From JBBQLG01 sp964251665 (GTDB lineage: Bacteria; Bacteroidota; Bacteroidia; Cytophagales; Spirosomataceae), in NCBI GenBank assembly GCA_964251665.1, contig CAXUKO010000002.1, forward strand, positions 248,001 to 312,000: 64,000 nt of DNA, in the 5' to 3' direction. This document shows, piece by piece, positions 15,997-23,934 of the stretch. The notes beneath the pieces are model-generated. The model saw only the letters and a list, made by a program, of their open reading frames with translations, searched no databases and had not been told where the DNA came from. The position numbers and the translations under genes are program-made. How positions within the stretch are numbered: the first letter of the stretch is position 1; each line of letters starts with the position of its first letter.

Positions 15997-18900
15997 ATGT
16001 ACAAAGAACTACTGCGTTTTCGGACAACTTTGGTGTTGTTCGGCAGTATCCTGCTCGCCCTGATAGGGGGTAGCGCAGCCCTGGCTCAGGGGGTAACGAC
16101 TTCGTCGATTAACGGGGTAGTAACTGACGACAAAGGTGAAGGCTTACCAGGCGCAACCGTAGTAGCGGTTCACACGCCATCAGGAACCCGCTACGGCATT
16201 ACTACCAATGCAACAGGACGTTATACGTTTCCTGCTGTTCGTATTGGTGGACCTTATGACATTACAGTGACTTTCGTTGGTTACCAAACGGCAAAGCGGC
16301 AATTATTATCTGCTGATTTAGGGGTTCCAGCAGTAGCTGACTTTCGTCTGACGGAAGAAGGAAAGCAGTTAAGTGAAGTTGTCGTTACAGCGCAGGGGTC
16401 GATCATTGATGCAGACCGTACCGGAGCTTCGACCAACTTCAAACGGGAAAGTTTTGAACGGTTGCCAACGTTGAACCGGAGTTTTCAGGATTTTTCCGTG
16501 TTAACGCCACAAGCTGGTCCGGGCTTCTCGTTTGGTGGCCGGTCAAACCTGTACAACAACTTCTCCATTGACGGTGCTACCTCTAACAACGTATTTGGCT
16601 TGAGTGCTTTACCCGGTGGTCAGTCGAATGCACAGCCCGTAAGCGTAGACGCCATTCAGGAGATCAGCGTTCAATTATCTCCTTATGACGTGAGTCAGGG
16701 TGCCTTTACCGGGGCTGGTGTTAATGCCGTAACCCGTAGTGGTACCAACCAGCTACAAGGATCTGCTTATTACTTTACCAAAAGTGATAAACTGGCTGGT
16801 AAGAGTATTTCGGGGGCAGAACTGCCGGAATTGCAGCGTCCGGCTTTTACATATAATAACTTCGGAGCACGTTTAGGGGGAGCTATCATCAAAAATAAAC
16901 TCTTCTTCTTTGGAAACTTCGAACGTGAAACAGCTACCTCGCCTGCTATTCTGTACCCGTACGGACAATCGTTGAATGGAGTTCCTAACCAGCCCGGCTC
17001 CTCATTGCCCGGTCAGACTACTGTTAATCCAGAGACGGATTTAGAGCGCCTGCGGACGTTTTTGGTCACGCCGAATAATGGCAAGAGCTGGTCGTTCGAT
17101 CCAGGAACGTATAACAACTTTAATGTTCCCCAGCAGAGTACAAAGTTTCTGGCCAAAATTGACTGGAACATCAACGACAATAACAAGCTTACTGTTCGTT
17201 ACAACCAATTAGATGCCTATCGCGATGTTCCACCCAGTGGTTCAGGTGGGTTTCTGAGTGGCCCAACCGGTGGTCGTTCAAACAGTATTAACACAATTCC
17301 GTTCTCGAATTCGTACTACCGGATTCTCAACAAGCTGTACAGTGTATTTGGTGAACTGAACTCATCATTTGGAAACGGTAAATACGCGAACAACCTTCAA
17401 CTCGGTTATAACATCTTCCGGGATACCCGTCAACAGGGAGGGGGCGGGGCTGTTGCTCAATTCCCAACGGTTGATATCACCGGTCCCAACGGTCAGAACT
17501 TAACGTCGTTTGGTCCAGATCCATTTACACCGAATAACCGGCTGGATCAGGATGTAATCCAGGTAAATGACAAATTCGATGCTTTCTTAGGCAATCATAC
17601 GTTTACGGTCGGAACAGCAAATGAATTTTATCATTTCTACAACGTCTTTACGCAGGTTGTAAACGGTATTTACCAGTACAATAGCATCAGCGATTTTATT
17701 AATAATGCAACGGCTCCAACGGCAGCCAATGCGCCGGCCCGCTTCTACCAGCAGTACTCGGCGGTGCCCAACAATCCGGCACCCGCAGCTGATTTCCGCG
17801 CTGCTCAGTTAGGATTCTACGCTCAGGACTCGTATTCAGGTATTAAAAACCTCCGTCTGACAGTAGGCTTACGGGTTGATGTACCGATTTTCTCGCAGGA
17901 TAACCTCTCTGCAAACACAGTTGTTGAAGGGCTGACGTTTGCTAATAGTGAGAAGCTGTACGTGAACAGACTGCCCAAGACAACGCCCCTGTTTTCACCT
18001 CGTGTGGGCTTTAACTGGGACATATTGGGCAACAAATCGGTGCAGCTACGTGGTGGTGCCGGTGTGTTTACGGGTCGGGTTCCATTCGTCTGGATCTCAA
18101 ATCAGTTGAGTAACAACGGTGTGTTCTTCAACACACTCAACCGAGCTACGCAGGCAGCTAACGCTACTACACCGTTCAGTCCAAACATCAACCAGTATGT
18201 GCCGACAACGGTATCAGCTGCGTCGACGTTTGCGATTAACGTAACCTCGCCGAACTTCAAGTTCCCGCAGGTTTTCCGTACCAACCTTGCTGTAGACAAA
18301 ACATTGCCTGGTGGCTTTGTCGCTACGGCTGAGATGATTTACACTAAGGATGTTAACGCCGTTTACATCCGCGATGCCAATACTGCAGCACCGGTGGGTA
18401 CACTGGCCGGTGATGGTCGGCCACTATATGGTACCAACCTGTTAATCAATCCGGCGGTGACGCAGGCTTTAGTTCAGGATAACACCAATAAAGGATATGC
18501 TTTCCAGTTAACCGGCCAAATCCAGAAGACAACAGGGCGTTACAATGGCTCGTTAGCTTATACCTTCACGGACTCGAAGGACTTAAACGCGCAGAGTGGT
18601 TCTACAGCAGGTGGTCTGCTCACCAGCAACCCCTACGTAACCAACATCAACACGCCAACCTTAGGGTACGCCAGCAACTGGACCCCTCACCGTGTGGTGG
18701 GCTATGTTGGCTATCGTCTTGACTACGCCAAATTCTTTGCGACTACGTTCTCGCTGATCTACGAAGGTCGTAGCGCTGGGAACTTCTCGTATGTCTACAG
18801 CGGAGCACCAAATGGGTTAACATCAGCAAGTAATACCAACCTGATTTACGTGCCACAGAATCAAAGTGAAATCCTGCTGACAACGACTAACGCAACGGAC

Positions 18901-19356
18901 ACCCGTACGCCACAGCAGATCTGGGATCAGTTGAATGCTTACATCAATCAGGATCCATACCTTAGCAAGCGCCGGGGCCAATACGCCGAACGGGGTGGTG
19001 CCTTATTGCCGTGGGCTAACTTCCTGAACTTCCGTGCCTTACAGGACTTTTACGTAAAAGCGGGTAAGAGCCGGAATACAATTCAGGTTTCACTGGAGGT
19101 GTTCAACGTGTTGAATTTGCTGAGTTCTAACTGGGGTATTGTTAAGTCGCCTGCCCGGTCAAGTATCCTGAATTTTGTAGGCTATGAAACACCGAATACG
19201 GCTACAGGTACAACGGGACGGCCGATCTACTCGTTTGCGACAAATGCTGACAACACAGCATTATCAAGTTCATACGTCAATAATCAGGGCGTGTCTAATG
19301 GTACAACGACTTCGCGCTGGCAGTTGCAACTTGGTGCCAGATATATCTTCAACTAA
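15997..19356 (+). CDS. TonB-dependent receptor with CarboxypepD_reg-like N-terminal domain
   Basis: A 1119-residue outer membrane receptor. Signal peptide (about residues 1-29, ending SAALAQ), then a carboxypeptidase-regulatory-like beta-sandwich (SINGVVTDDKGEGLPGATV, to about 110), the plug (LSEVVVTAQGS, RLPTLNRSFQDFS, FGGRSNLYNNFSIDG) and a large beta barrel ending in WQLQLGARYIFN with a terminal aromatic-Asn typical of outer membrane proteins. The plug wording resembles Oar-type receptors. The ligand is unknown. ATG at 15997 gives the cleanest signal peptide; ATG at 15958 is an alternative. A DUF4397 lipoprotein follows 32 bp downstream and probably works with it at the surface. Confidence 0.92.
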   Translation: MYKELLRFRTTLVLFGSILLALIGGSAALAQGVTTSSINGVVTDDKGEGLPGATVVAVHTPSGTRYGITTNATGRYTFPAVRIGGPYDITVTFVGYQTAKRQLLSADLGVPAVADFRLTEEGKQLSEVVVTAQGSIIDADRTGASTNFKRESFERLPTLNRSFQDFSVLTPQAGPGFSFGGRSNLYNNFSIDGATSNNVFGLSALPGGQSNAQPVSVDAIQEISVQLSPYDVSQGAFTGAGVNAVTRSGTNQLQGSAYYFTKSDKLAGKSISGAELPELQRPAFTYNNFGARLGGAIIKNKLFFFGNFERETATSPAILYPYGQSLNGVPNQPGSSLPGQTTVNPETDLERLRTFLVTPNNGKSWSFDPGTYNNFNVPQQSTKFLAKIDWNINDNNKLTVRYNQLDAYRDVPPSGSGGFLSGPTGGRSNSINTIPFSNSYYRILNKLYSVFGELNSSFGNGKYANNLQLGYNIFRDTRQQGGGGAVAQFPTVDITGPNGQNLTSFGPDPFTPNNRLDQDVIQVNDKFDAFLGNHTFTVGTANEFYHFYNVFTQVVNGIYQYNSISDFINNATAPTAANAPARFYQQYSAVPNNPAPAADFRAAQLGFYAQDSYSGIKNLRLTVGLRVDVPIFSQDNLSANTVVEGLTFANSEKLYVNRLPKTTPLFSPRVGFNWDILGNKSVQLRGGAGVFTGRVPFVWISNQLSNNGVFFNTLNRATQAANATTPFSPNINQYVPTTVSAASTFAINVTSPNFKFPQVFRTNLAVDKTLPGGFVATAEMIYTKDVNAVYIRDANTAAPVGTLAGDGRPLYGTNLLINPAVTQALVQDNTNKGYAFQLTGQIQKTTGRYNGSLAYTFTDSKDLNAQSGSTAGGLLTSNPYVTNINTPTLGYASNWTPHRVVGYVGYRLDYAKFFATTFSLIYEGRSAGNFSYVYSGAPNGLTSASNTNLIYVPQNQSEILLTTTNATDTRTPQQIWDQLNAYINQDPYLSKRRGQYAERGGALLPWANFLNFRALQDFYVKAGKSRNTIQVSLEVFNVLNLLSSNWGIVKSPARSSILNFVGYETPNTATGTTGRPIYSFATNADNTALSSSYVNNQGVSNGTTTSRWQLQLGARYIFN

Positions 19357-19388
19357 TCTTAGCGCACCATTTAATTAGAAAACAACTG

Positions 19389-20195
19389 ATGAAAACACAA
19401 CTCATTCAGAATATTTGGTCGCTGGCTCTGGTTTCGGCAACGTCGGTGGCTCTTCTTGCGGGCTGTCAGAAAATAGAATACCCAGCCCCGGCCCCCTCTA
19501 CAGCGGCTGCCAATACATCAGCTCGTGTACTTTTTGTAAATGCCAGTAATGCTTCTTCGTTAACCACTTACATTGAGAATGTACAGGCTGGTTCTGCGCT
19601 GACTCCAGGCGGCATTTCTGCTTACCTGCCTATTGCTACCAATTCCTCCCAGATTCGGGTGAAAGGGGCAGGTGGTACACTGGCAAGTGCAGACTTAAGC
19701 GCTAAGCAAACCTTCTTAGCTAATACATCATACACTGTCTTTATTACAGATACCATTACCCGGCCGCTGGTTAAAAATGCGCTGGGTGCTACAACTGATC
19801 CGGGTGGTGTTCGTTTTGTGACAGTAACAGACACGTTAACGGCTCCGGCCGCTGGTACAGCTAAACTCCGGTTCTTTAATTTCGCGCCCAATGTTGCTTC
19901 TGCTTCTGCCCGGTTGATCTCGTCAGCGGGTACAGCAGCGGCTACACTGAATGGCCGGGCTTACCGGGCAACAGCCGCTACGTCATTGCCTTACACACGG
20001 GTTCCGGCTGGTACGTATACTGTACAGTTGTACGCGGCATCAACGGCACCAACTGCACTGACGGCAACGCCAGCGGCCAGTACTACCGTAACGCTGGCTG
20101 ATGGTAAGATCTACACCTTGTATTCACAGGGATTGCGGGGTCTGTCAGGGGATAACGTGAATACGCTTCGCGTTGGTCAGATTACACATAACTAA
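19389..20195 (+). CDS. DUF4397 domain lipoprotein
   Basis: A 268-residue lipoprotein with a lipobox-like LLAGC at residues 22-26 after a hydrophobic signal. Two beta-rich repeats typical of DUF4397 follow: ARVLFVNASNASSL... and AKLRFFNFAPNVASA..., each with the pattern of a short strand then a Pro/Asn turn. The sequence is very rich in Ala and Thr. It is likely exported with the TonB receptor upstream, as partner or surface accessory; this is inferred from adjacency. A terminator hairpin with a T-tract follows at 20216-20249. Confidence 0.88.
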   Translation: MKTQLIQNIWSLALVSATSVALLAGCQKIEYPAPAPSTAAANTSARVLFVNASNASSLTTYIENVQAGSALTPGGISAYLPIATNSSQIRVKGAGGTLASADLSAKQTFLANTSYTVFITDTITRPLVKNALGATTDPGGVRFVTVTDTLTAPAAGTAKLRFFNFAPNVASASARLISSAGTAAATLNGRAYRATAATSLPYTRVPAGTYTVQLYAASTAPTALTATPAASTTVTLADGKIYTLYSQGLRGLSGDNVNTLRVGQITHN

Positions 20196-20215
20196 AGGTT
20201 AACTTTCTATGTATT

Positions 20216-20249
20216 AAAAGCCCCGACCAGAACTGGCCGGGGCTTTTTT
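20216..20249 (+). terminator. Rho-independent terminator of the TonB receptor operon
   Basis: A GC-rich stem (AGCCCCGACCAG / CTGGCCGGGGCT, one mismatch) with an AA loop, followed by TTTTTT. It lies 20 bp after the lipoprotein stop. Confidence 0.88.
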
Positions 20250-20268
20250 ATGGGATTGATTTAACCGA

Positions 20269-20347
20269 TCAGGAAATAATAACGTCTGACTTTCGACGCA
20301 GTACATCAGTAGCAGTCTGATACCCCTGTACGATTAACCGGCTGATA
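20269..20347 (-). pseudogene. Relic of a patatin gene 3' end
   Basis: Read on the minus strand, this segment encodes YISRLIVQGYQTATDVL and stops at TGA 20269-20271. The intact patatin gene at 20932 ends with DISRLIVQGYQTATDVL followed by a different tail. Nucleotide differences between the two are mostly at third positions, which suggests an old functional paralogue rather than a recent copy. Only about 25 codons remain; its reading frame overlaps the 3' end of the decayed toxin frame in another phase. Confidence 0.8.
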
Positions 20348-20633
20348 TAGCCGATACTACGCTTCCGGGCCACGACGGCAGAATGGCGACTACTTCAATC
20401 GTATCATCCATAATTTTGTAATAAAGAACGGTTTGTCTGTTCAATACGCATTCGCGCAAACCCGGTCGCTGTTCAGACTGGCGTTATAATTCACGCATCT
20501 GACTAATTAACTCCAGTTTGTCGGCTAATAAAGCCAAAAAGTTGGTTTTGACTTGTTGCGACCAATTTTCACCCAGATACGCTGCCAGTTCATCGACCTG
20601 TATTTCGGCTTCGGCGGAGAAATAAACCGTCAT
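20334..20633 (-). pseudogene. RelE/ParE-family toxin interrupted by an in-frame stop
   Basis: The frame starts MTVYFSAEAEIQVDELAAYL at ATG 20633 and continues to MREL, where a TAA at 20484-20486 interrupts it, then resumes as RQSEQRPGLRECVLNRQTVL and YYKIMDDTIEVVAIL before a TAA at 20334. The two halves together match the plan and length of RelE/ParE toxins (about 99 codons), including the REL-(Y)-...RPGLRECV...LYYKI...IEVV core. The nonsense codon sits where a tyrosine (TAY) is usual. The last 20 residues do not look toxin-like and read through patatin-derived DNA. Inactive unless the stop is read through or is a sequencing error. Confidence 0.82.
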
Positions 20634-20863
20634 TCGGCATATTTTTTTGCGATTTCAGCAAATGTCTTTTTGCGTCCAGCCGCCAGATCTGCCAGACCCC
20701 GATCAATGGATGCCTGTTGGTCAGTGGAAAGGTCATTCCAGAAGTCGCCGGTATACTGACTGATTTCGCGGCTCAACAGTGTCAGGTGAGCCTGGAGCAC
20801 ATCGTCGTCGTTGATCTGATCGATCAGGCGGTGCAGGGTTGTTTTCAGGTCAATTGTACTCAT
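20630..20863 (-). CDS. Antitoxin partner of the decayed RelE/ParE toxin
   Basis: A 77-residue acidic helical protein (MSTIDLKTTLHRLIDQINDD...) of the kind found upstream of ParE/RelE toxins in Bacteroidota: two helices, then a Lys-rich tail AAGRKKTFAEIAKKYAE that normally wraps the toxin. Its TGA overlaps the toxin ATG (ATGA at 20630-20633), the usual coupling in toxin-antitoxin operons. The ATG at 20863 is chosen over a longer upstream frame. The toxin is broken, so the antitoxin appears to be an orphan. Confidence 0.75.
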   Translation of the reverse strand: MSTIDLKTTLHRLIDQINDDDVLQAHLTLLSREISQYTGDFWNDLSTDQQASIDRGLADLAAGRKKTFAEIAKKYAE

Positions 20864-20931
20864 AGGAATGCAGTGTTTCTTACGTAAAGATAACGCAAAA
20901 TAGCAGTTGGTCATTTTGCCGAAACAGGCTG

Positions 20932-21897
20932 TCAACGGATCGGTGTACCCTGCCGCCGGTTAAGTTTAAGCACGTCTGTTGCCGTTTGATACCCCTGTAC
21001 GATCAACCGGCTGATGTCGTCGGAGTTGAATTTCATGAGGTTAAACTGTAAGGGTTTGGCGGGGCGGATGATGGTCAGCTTCACCTCGCGGCCGTGCAGT
21101 TTCTCGAGCGCTACATGCCGTTGCGCCCAGGCAATATCATTATTAACTAGCTGATTCACGGTAATCTCCGTAATCCGGTCCATCAGGTTCAGCAGATTCC
21201 GGTGATTGAACGGTTCGCCCGCCATGCCCGGCGAGTGACAGGCAATACACACCAACTCAGTCGCGCCATCCTCAAGAGCTTCGCGCAGCGGGGCAACCTC
21301 CCGTAAACCGCCGTCCAGCAACACCTGATCCGATGCAACCCCAATGGGCACTGCCGGCATCATGAACGGTACGGCGCTACTGGCAAACACGTAGTCCAGA
21401 AACTGGTCATTAGTCGGGTCGGTATAGACCATATCGCCCCCGATTAGATCGACGGCGCCAACCTTAAGGCGCACCGGACTTTGGCGAAGCGTATCCACAT
21501 TGACTAAGCTGCGGATCAGGTTTTTGATGGGCGTATTATCCAGAAAACCCTCAAACCGGCTTAAAATGGTGTCGTAGCCAGTGCGCCAGCGTGGGCGGAT
21601 CACGGCTACATCCTGCGGCTGGGTGATAAAGCGAATCCAGTTGGCCATCAGGTTTCGCCCGGCTTTCGGCCAGTCGCACTGGTTGGTATCAATGAACTGA
21701 CAGGCCGCTTCGTGGGCCAGAAATGTAGCGTTCATACTGCCGACCGAAACGCCGTAGAGCGCATCCGGCGCAAAACCACTTTCTAAAAGCGCCACAATGG
21801 CACCTGCCTGAAACGCGCCTTTGAGAGAGCCCCCGCCCAGTACCAGCGCACGTTGCGGGGAACCGGGGGGAACGGTTGTCTGTTGATTTAATGACAT
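20932..21897 (-). CDS. Patatin-like phospholipase
   Basis: A 321-residue patatin-family lipid acyl hydrolase. The oxyanion hole GGGSLKGAFQ (residues 21-30), nucleophile elbow GVSVGS with S51, and the catalytic aspartate motif DGGLREVAPL are present, so the Ser-Asp dyad is complete. There is no signal peptide, so it is probably cytoplasmic or membrane-associated. ATG at 21897. A diverged copy of its last codons remains at 20269-20347. Confidence 0.92.
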   Translation of the reverse strand: MSLNQQTTVPPGSPQRALVLGGGSLKGAFQAGAIVALLESGFAPDALYGVSVGSMNATFLAHEAACQFIDTNQCDWPKAGRNLMANWIRFITQPQDVAVIRPRWRTGYDTILSRFEGFLDNTPIKNLIRSLVNVDTLRQSPVRLKVGAVDLIGGDMVYTDPTNDQFLDYVFASSAVPFMMPAVPIGVASDQVLLDGGLREVAPLREALEDGATELVCIACHSPGMAGEPFNHRNLLNLMDRITEITVNQLVNNDIAWAQRHVALEKLHGREVKLTIIRPAKPLQFNLMKFNSDDISRLIVQGYQTATDVLKLNRRQGTPIR

Positions 21898-22092
21898 GAA
21901 AGTTGACAGATCGGGTGCACACTATCCGGTTTTCTGTGAATTTATCTGTTAAGGGCAGGAACCATCGCCTGACGGGACAGGAAACACAGCCCAATATTCC
22001 GCATTCCTCCTTAATATTGCCCAAAATTTTAGTCGGAGCGAAGCATTTTTCACTGCTTTGACTTTCGGTCACTATTCACTGCTTACTCACGA

Positions 22093-23067
22093 ATGGCCCT
22101 TACCGTTGCCACCATCCAGGCTCCCATAGCTGCCGAAATGAAGCTCTTCGAGCAAAAATTCCGGGACCTGATGAAGAGTGACGTGATGCTGCTCGATCAG
22201 ATCACGAACTACATCGTGAAGCGGAAGGGCAAGCAGCTTCGCCCTATGTTCGTTTTTCTGACAGCGGGCGTTTGCGGGCAAATCAACGAATCAACCTATC
22301 GGGGCGCTTCCCTCATCGAACTGTGCCATACAGCCTCGCTCGTTCACGACGATGTGGTCGATGATTCTAATTACCGGCGCGGTTTCTTCTCCATCAATGC
22401 CCTCTGGAAAAACAAAGTCGCCGTGCTCGTCGGCGACTATCTGCTGACACGCGGCCTGTTTCTGGCGGTCGATAATAACGACCACGACCTGCTGCGTATC
22501 GTGACAACTGCTGTTCGGGAAATCAGCGAGGGTGAACTGCTTCAGATTGAAAAGGCCCGTCGGTTAGACATTACCGAAGCCGTCTATTACGAGATTATTC
22601 GCCAGAAAACAGCCTCCCTGATTGCGGCCTGTTGCGCGGCTGGCGCCCGGTCGTCTAACGCCCAGCCCGATGTGATTGAAAAGGCCCATTCGTTCGGTGA
22701 GAAGGTCGGTATTGCCTTTCAGATTAAAGACGATCTTTTCGATTACGGTACGGCCGAAGTGGGTAAACCGCTGGGAATTGACATTAAAGAGAAAAAAATG
22801 ACCCTGCCACTGATTTATGCCCTCAATAAGGCAGGCTACTGGGAGAAGCGCCGGATGATCAACATCATCAAAAATGAGAGCGACAACCCCAAAAAAGTAG
22901 ACGAGGTAATCACCTTCGTGAAGCAGTCCGGCGGTATCGAATACGCAACCACGGCCATGCAGCAATACGTAGCCGATGCACAGGCCATTCTGCAGACCTT
23001 CCCTGAATCCATGTACCGTACCTCACTGGAGCAATTAGTGCAATACACTATCGACCGGAGCAAGTGA
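22093..23067 (+). CDS. Polyprenyl diphosphate synthase (trans-isoprenyl synthase)
   Basis: A 324-residue all-helical prenyltransferase. The first Asp-rich motif DDVVD is at residues 86-90 and the second, DDLFD, at 213-217; GKQLRPMF near residue 46 binds IPP. It elongates allylic diphosphates with IPP, giving a long chain for quinones or a C20/C15 precursor. Product length cannot be read safely, but the overall size and LVHDDVVDDSNYRRG wording resemble octaprenyl/IspB-type enzymes. The convergent neighbour is a carotenoid ketolase. ATG at 22093. Confidence 0.92.
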   Translation: MALTVATIQAPIAAEMKLFEQKFRDLMKSDVMLLDQITNYIVKRKGKQLRPMFVFLTAGVCGQINESTYRGASLIELCHTASLVHDDVVDDSNYRRGFFSINALWKNKVAVLVGDYLLTRGLFLAVDNNDHDLLRIVTTAVREISEGELLQIEKARRLDITEAVYYEIIRQKTASLIAACCAAGARSSNAQPDVIEKAHSFGEKVGIAFQIKDDLFDYGTAEVGKPLGIDIKEKKMTLPLIYALNKAGYWEKRRMINIIKNESDNPKKVDEVITFVKQSGGIEYATTAMQQYVADAQAILQTFPESMYRTSLEQLVQYTIDRSK

Positions 23068-23069
23068 AT

Positions 23070-23127
23070 CCTGATTCCATTCCCTGAGCCCACAACTTAA
23101 GTCGTGGGCTCAGGGAGTGGAATCAGG
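23070..23127. repeat. 58-bp near-perfect zero-loop palindrome, CTTAAG centre
   Basis: Pairing holds from 23070 to 23127 around the axis between 23098 and 23099 with two mismatched pairs. The core ACTTAAGT matches the core of the 1324-1371 palindrome. It begins 3 bp after the prenyl synthase stop and includes the stop and last nine codons of the convergent crtW-like gene. It probably acts as a two-way terminator. Confidence 0.88.
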
Positions 23128-23855
23128 GATGCCTCCCGCGCCCGTGGTAGCTGCCACCACGGCAGGTAGGGATAAGCGTGGTGCTCGAAATGATAACCAA
23201 AGAAATAGCAGCTCAGGAAGGCCTGAACGTGATTCAGCGGCTGGCTACGGGCGTTATGCGGAGCCGCGTCGTGGCTGTGCTCGCCCCGGTGGGGGAGATA
23301 GGTACCAAAAATGAAGAGCTGAAACGTACTTAGTATAACCGGTATCATCCAGAATAGAATCACGTTTTCCATCGGAAACCAGAGCTTCAGGATATTATAG
23401 GTAGCGGCCATTGCCAGAATCTGCCAGATCGAAACATAGCTGAAGGCAAAATTCAGAAACCAAAAAAAGAAGTTAGCATTACCCCGGTGAAAGTCAGGGT
23501 CGTGGTCAGTCGCTGCGTGTTGGTGATGGCAGTGATGGCCTGCTGTTAATTTTTTATAGCTATTAAAGGCGAAGAGGAACGTGGCCACCGTACCAACAGC
23601 ATCGTTAAGCCGCCGGTTATGCGGGGCTACTACGCCATGAATCGCATCGTGGGCGGTAATGAAAACACCGGTATAGAGGTGCATCTGAATCAGCACGAAC
23701 CCATACACCAGCGGATTATACCAGTCGATGGGGAAATGCAGCAGAAATGTGAGCATAGCGGCCCAGCTTACTAAAACGGCCAGCGCGATCCAGATGCCTT
23801 TCCGGCCAATCGGCGCGGGTTTGATGCGGGGTATAACACGGGTTGACGTCTCCAT
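23097..23855 (-). CDS. CrtW-like beta-carotene ketolase (fatty-acid-desaturase fold)
   Basis: A 252-residue di-iron membrane oxygenase. Histidine boxes: ITAHDAIHG (H69, H73), GHHCHHQHAATDHDPDFH (about 106-123) and FGYHFEHHAYPYLPWW (about 222-237). The DPDFH, FGTYLPHRGEH and PYLPWWQLP forms match CrtW-type 4-ketolases rather than acyl desaturases. It would add keto groups to carotenoids, giving the orange-pink pigments common in this group. ATG at 23855. The C-terminal residues IPLPEPTT are encoded by one arm of the palindrome. A hydroxylase role is a less likely alternative. Confidence 0.85.
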   Translation of the reverse strand: METSTRVIPRIKPAPIGRKGIWIALAVLVSWAAMLTFLLHFPIDWYNPLVYGFVLIQMHLYTGVFITAHDAIHGVVAPHNRRLNDAVGTVATFLFAFNSYKKLTAGHHCHHQHAATDHDPDFHRGNANFFFWFLNFAFSYVSIWQILAMAATYNILKLWFPMENVILFWMIPVILSTFQLFIFGTYLPHRGEHSHDAAPHNARSQPLNHVQAFLSCYFFGYHFEHHAYPYLPWWQLPRAREASLIPLPEPTT

Positions 23856-23898
23856 AATTCCTTAACAGTCCAACGGCCCTGAACGCGGATTTGTTCAG

Positions 23899-23906
23899 TA
23901 CCTTTG
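23899..23906 (+). promoter_or_regulatory. Possible -7 element of the phosphatase gene
   Basis: TACCTTTG matches the TAnnTTTG consensus fully and lies 28 bp before the ATG at 23935. No TTG was found at the expected -33 distance, so the call is tentative. Confidence 0.4.
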
Positions 23907-23934
23907 GCCTTTGATTTGACTCCTCCTTTCGTTT

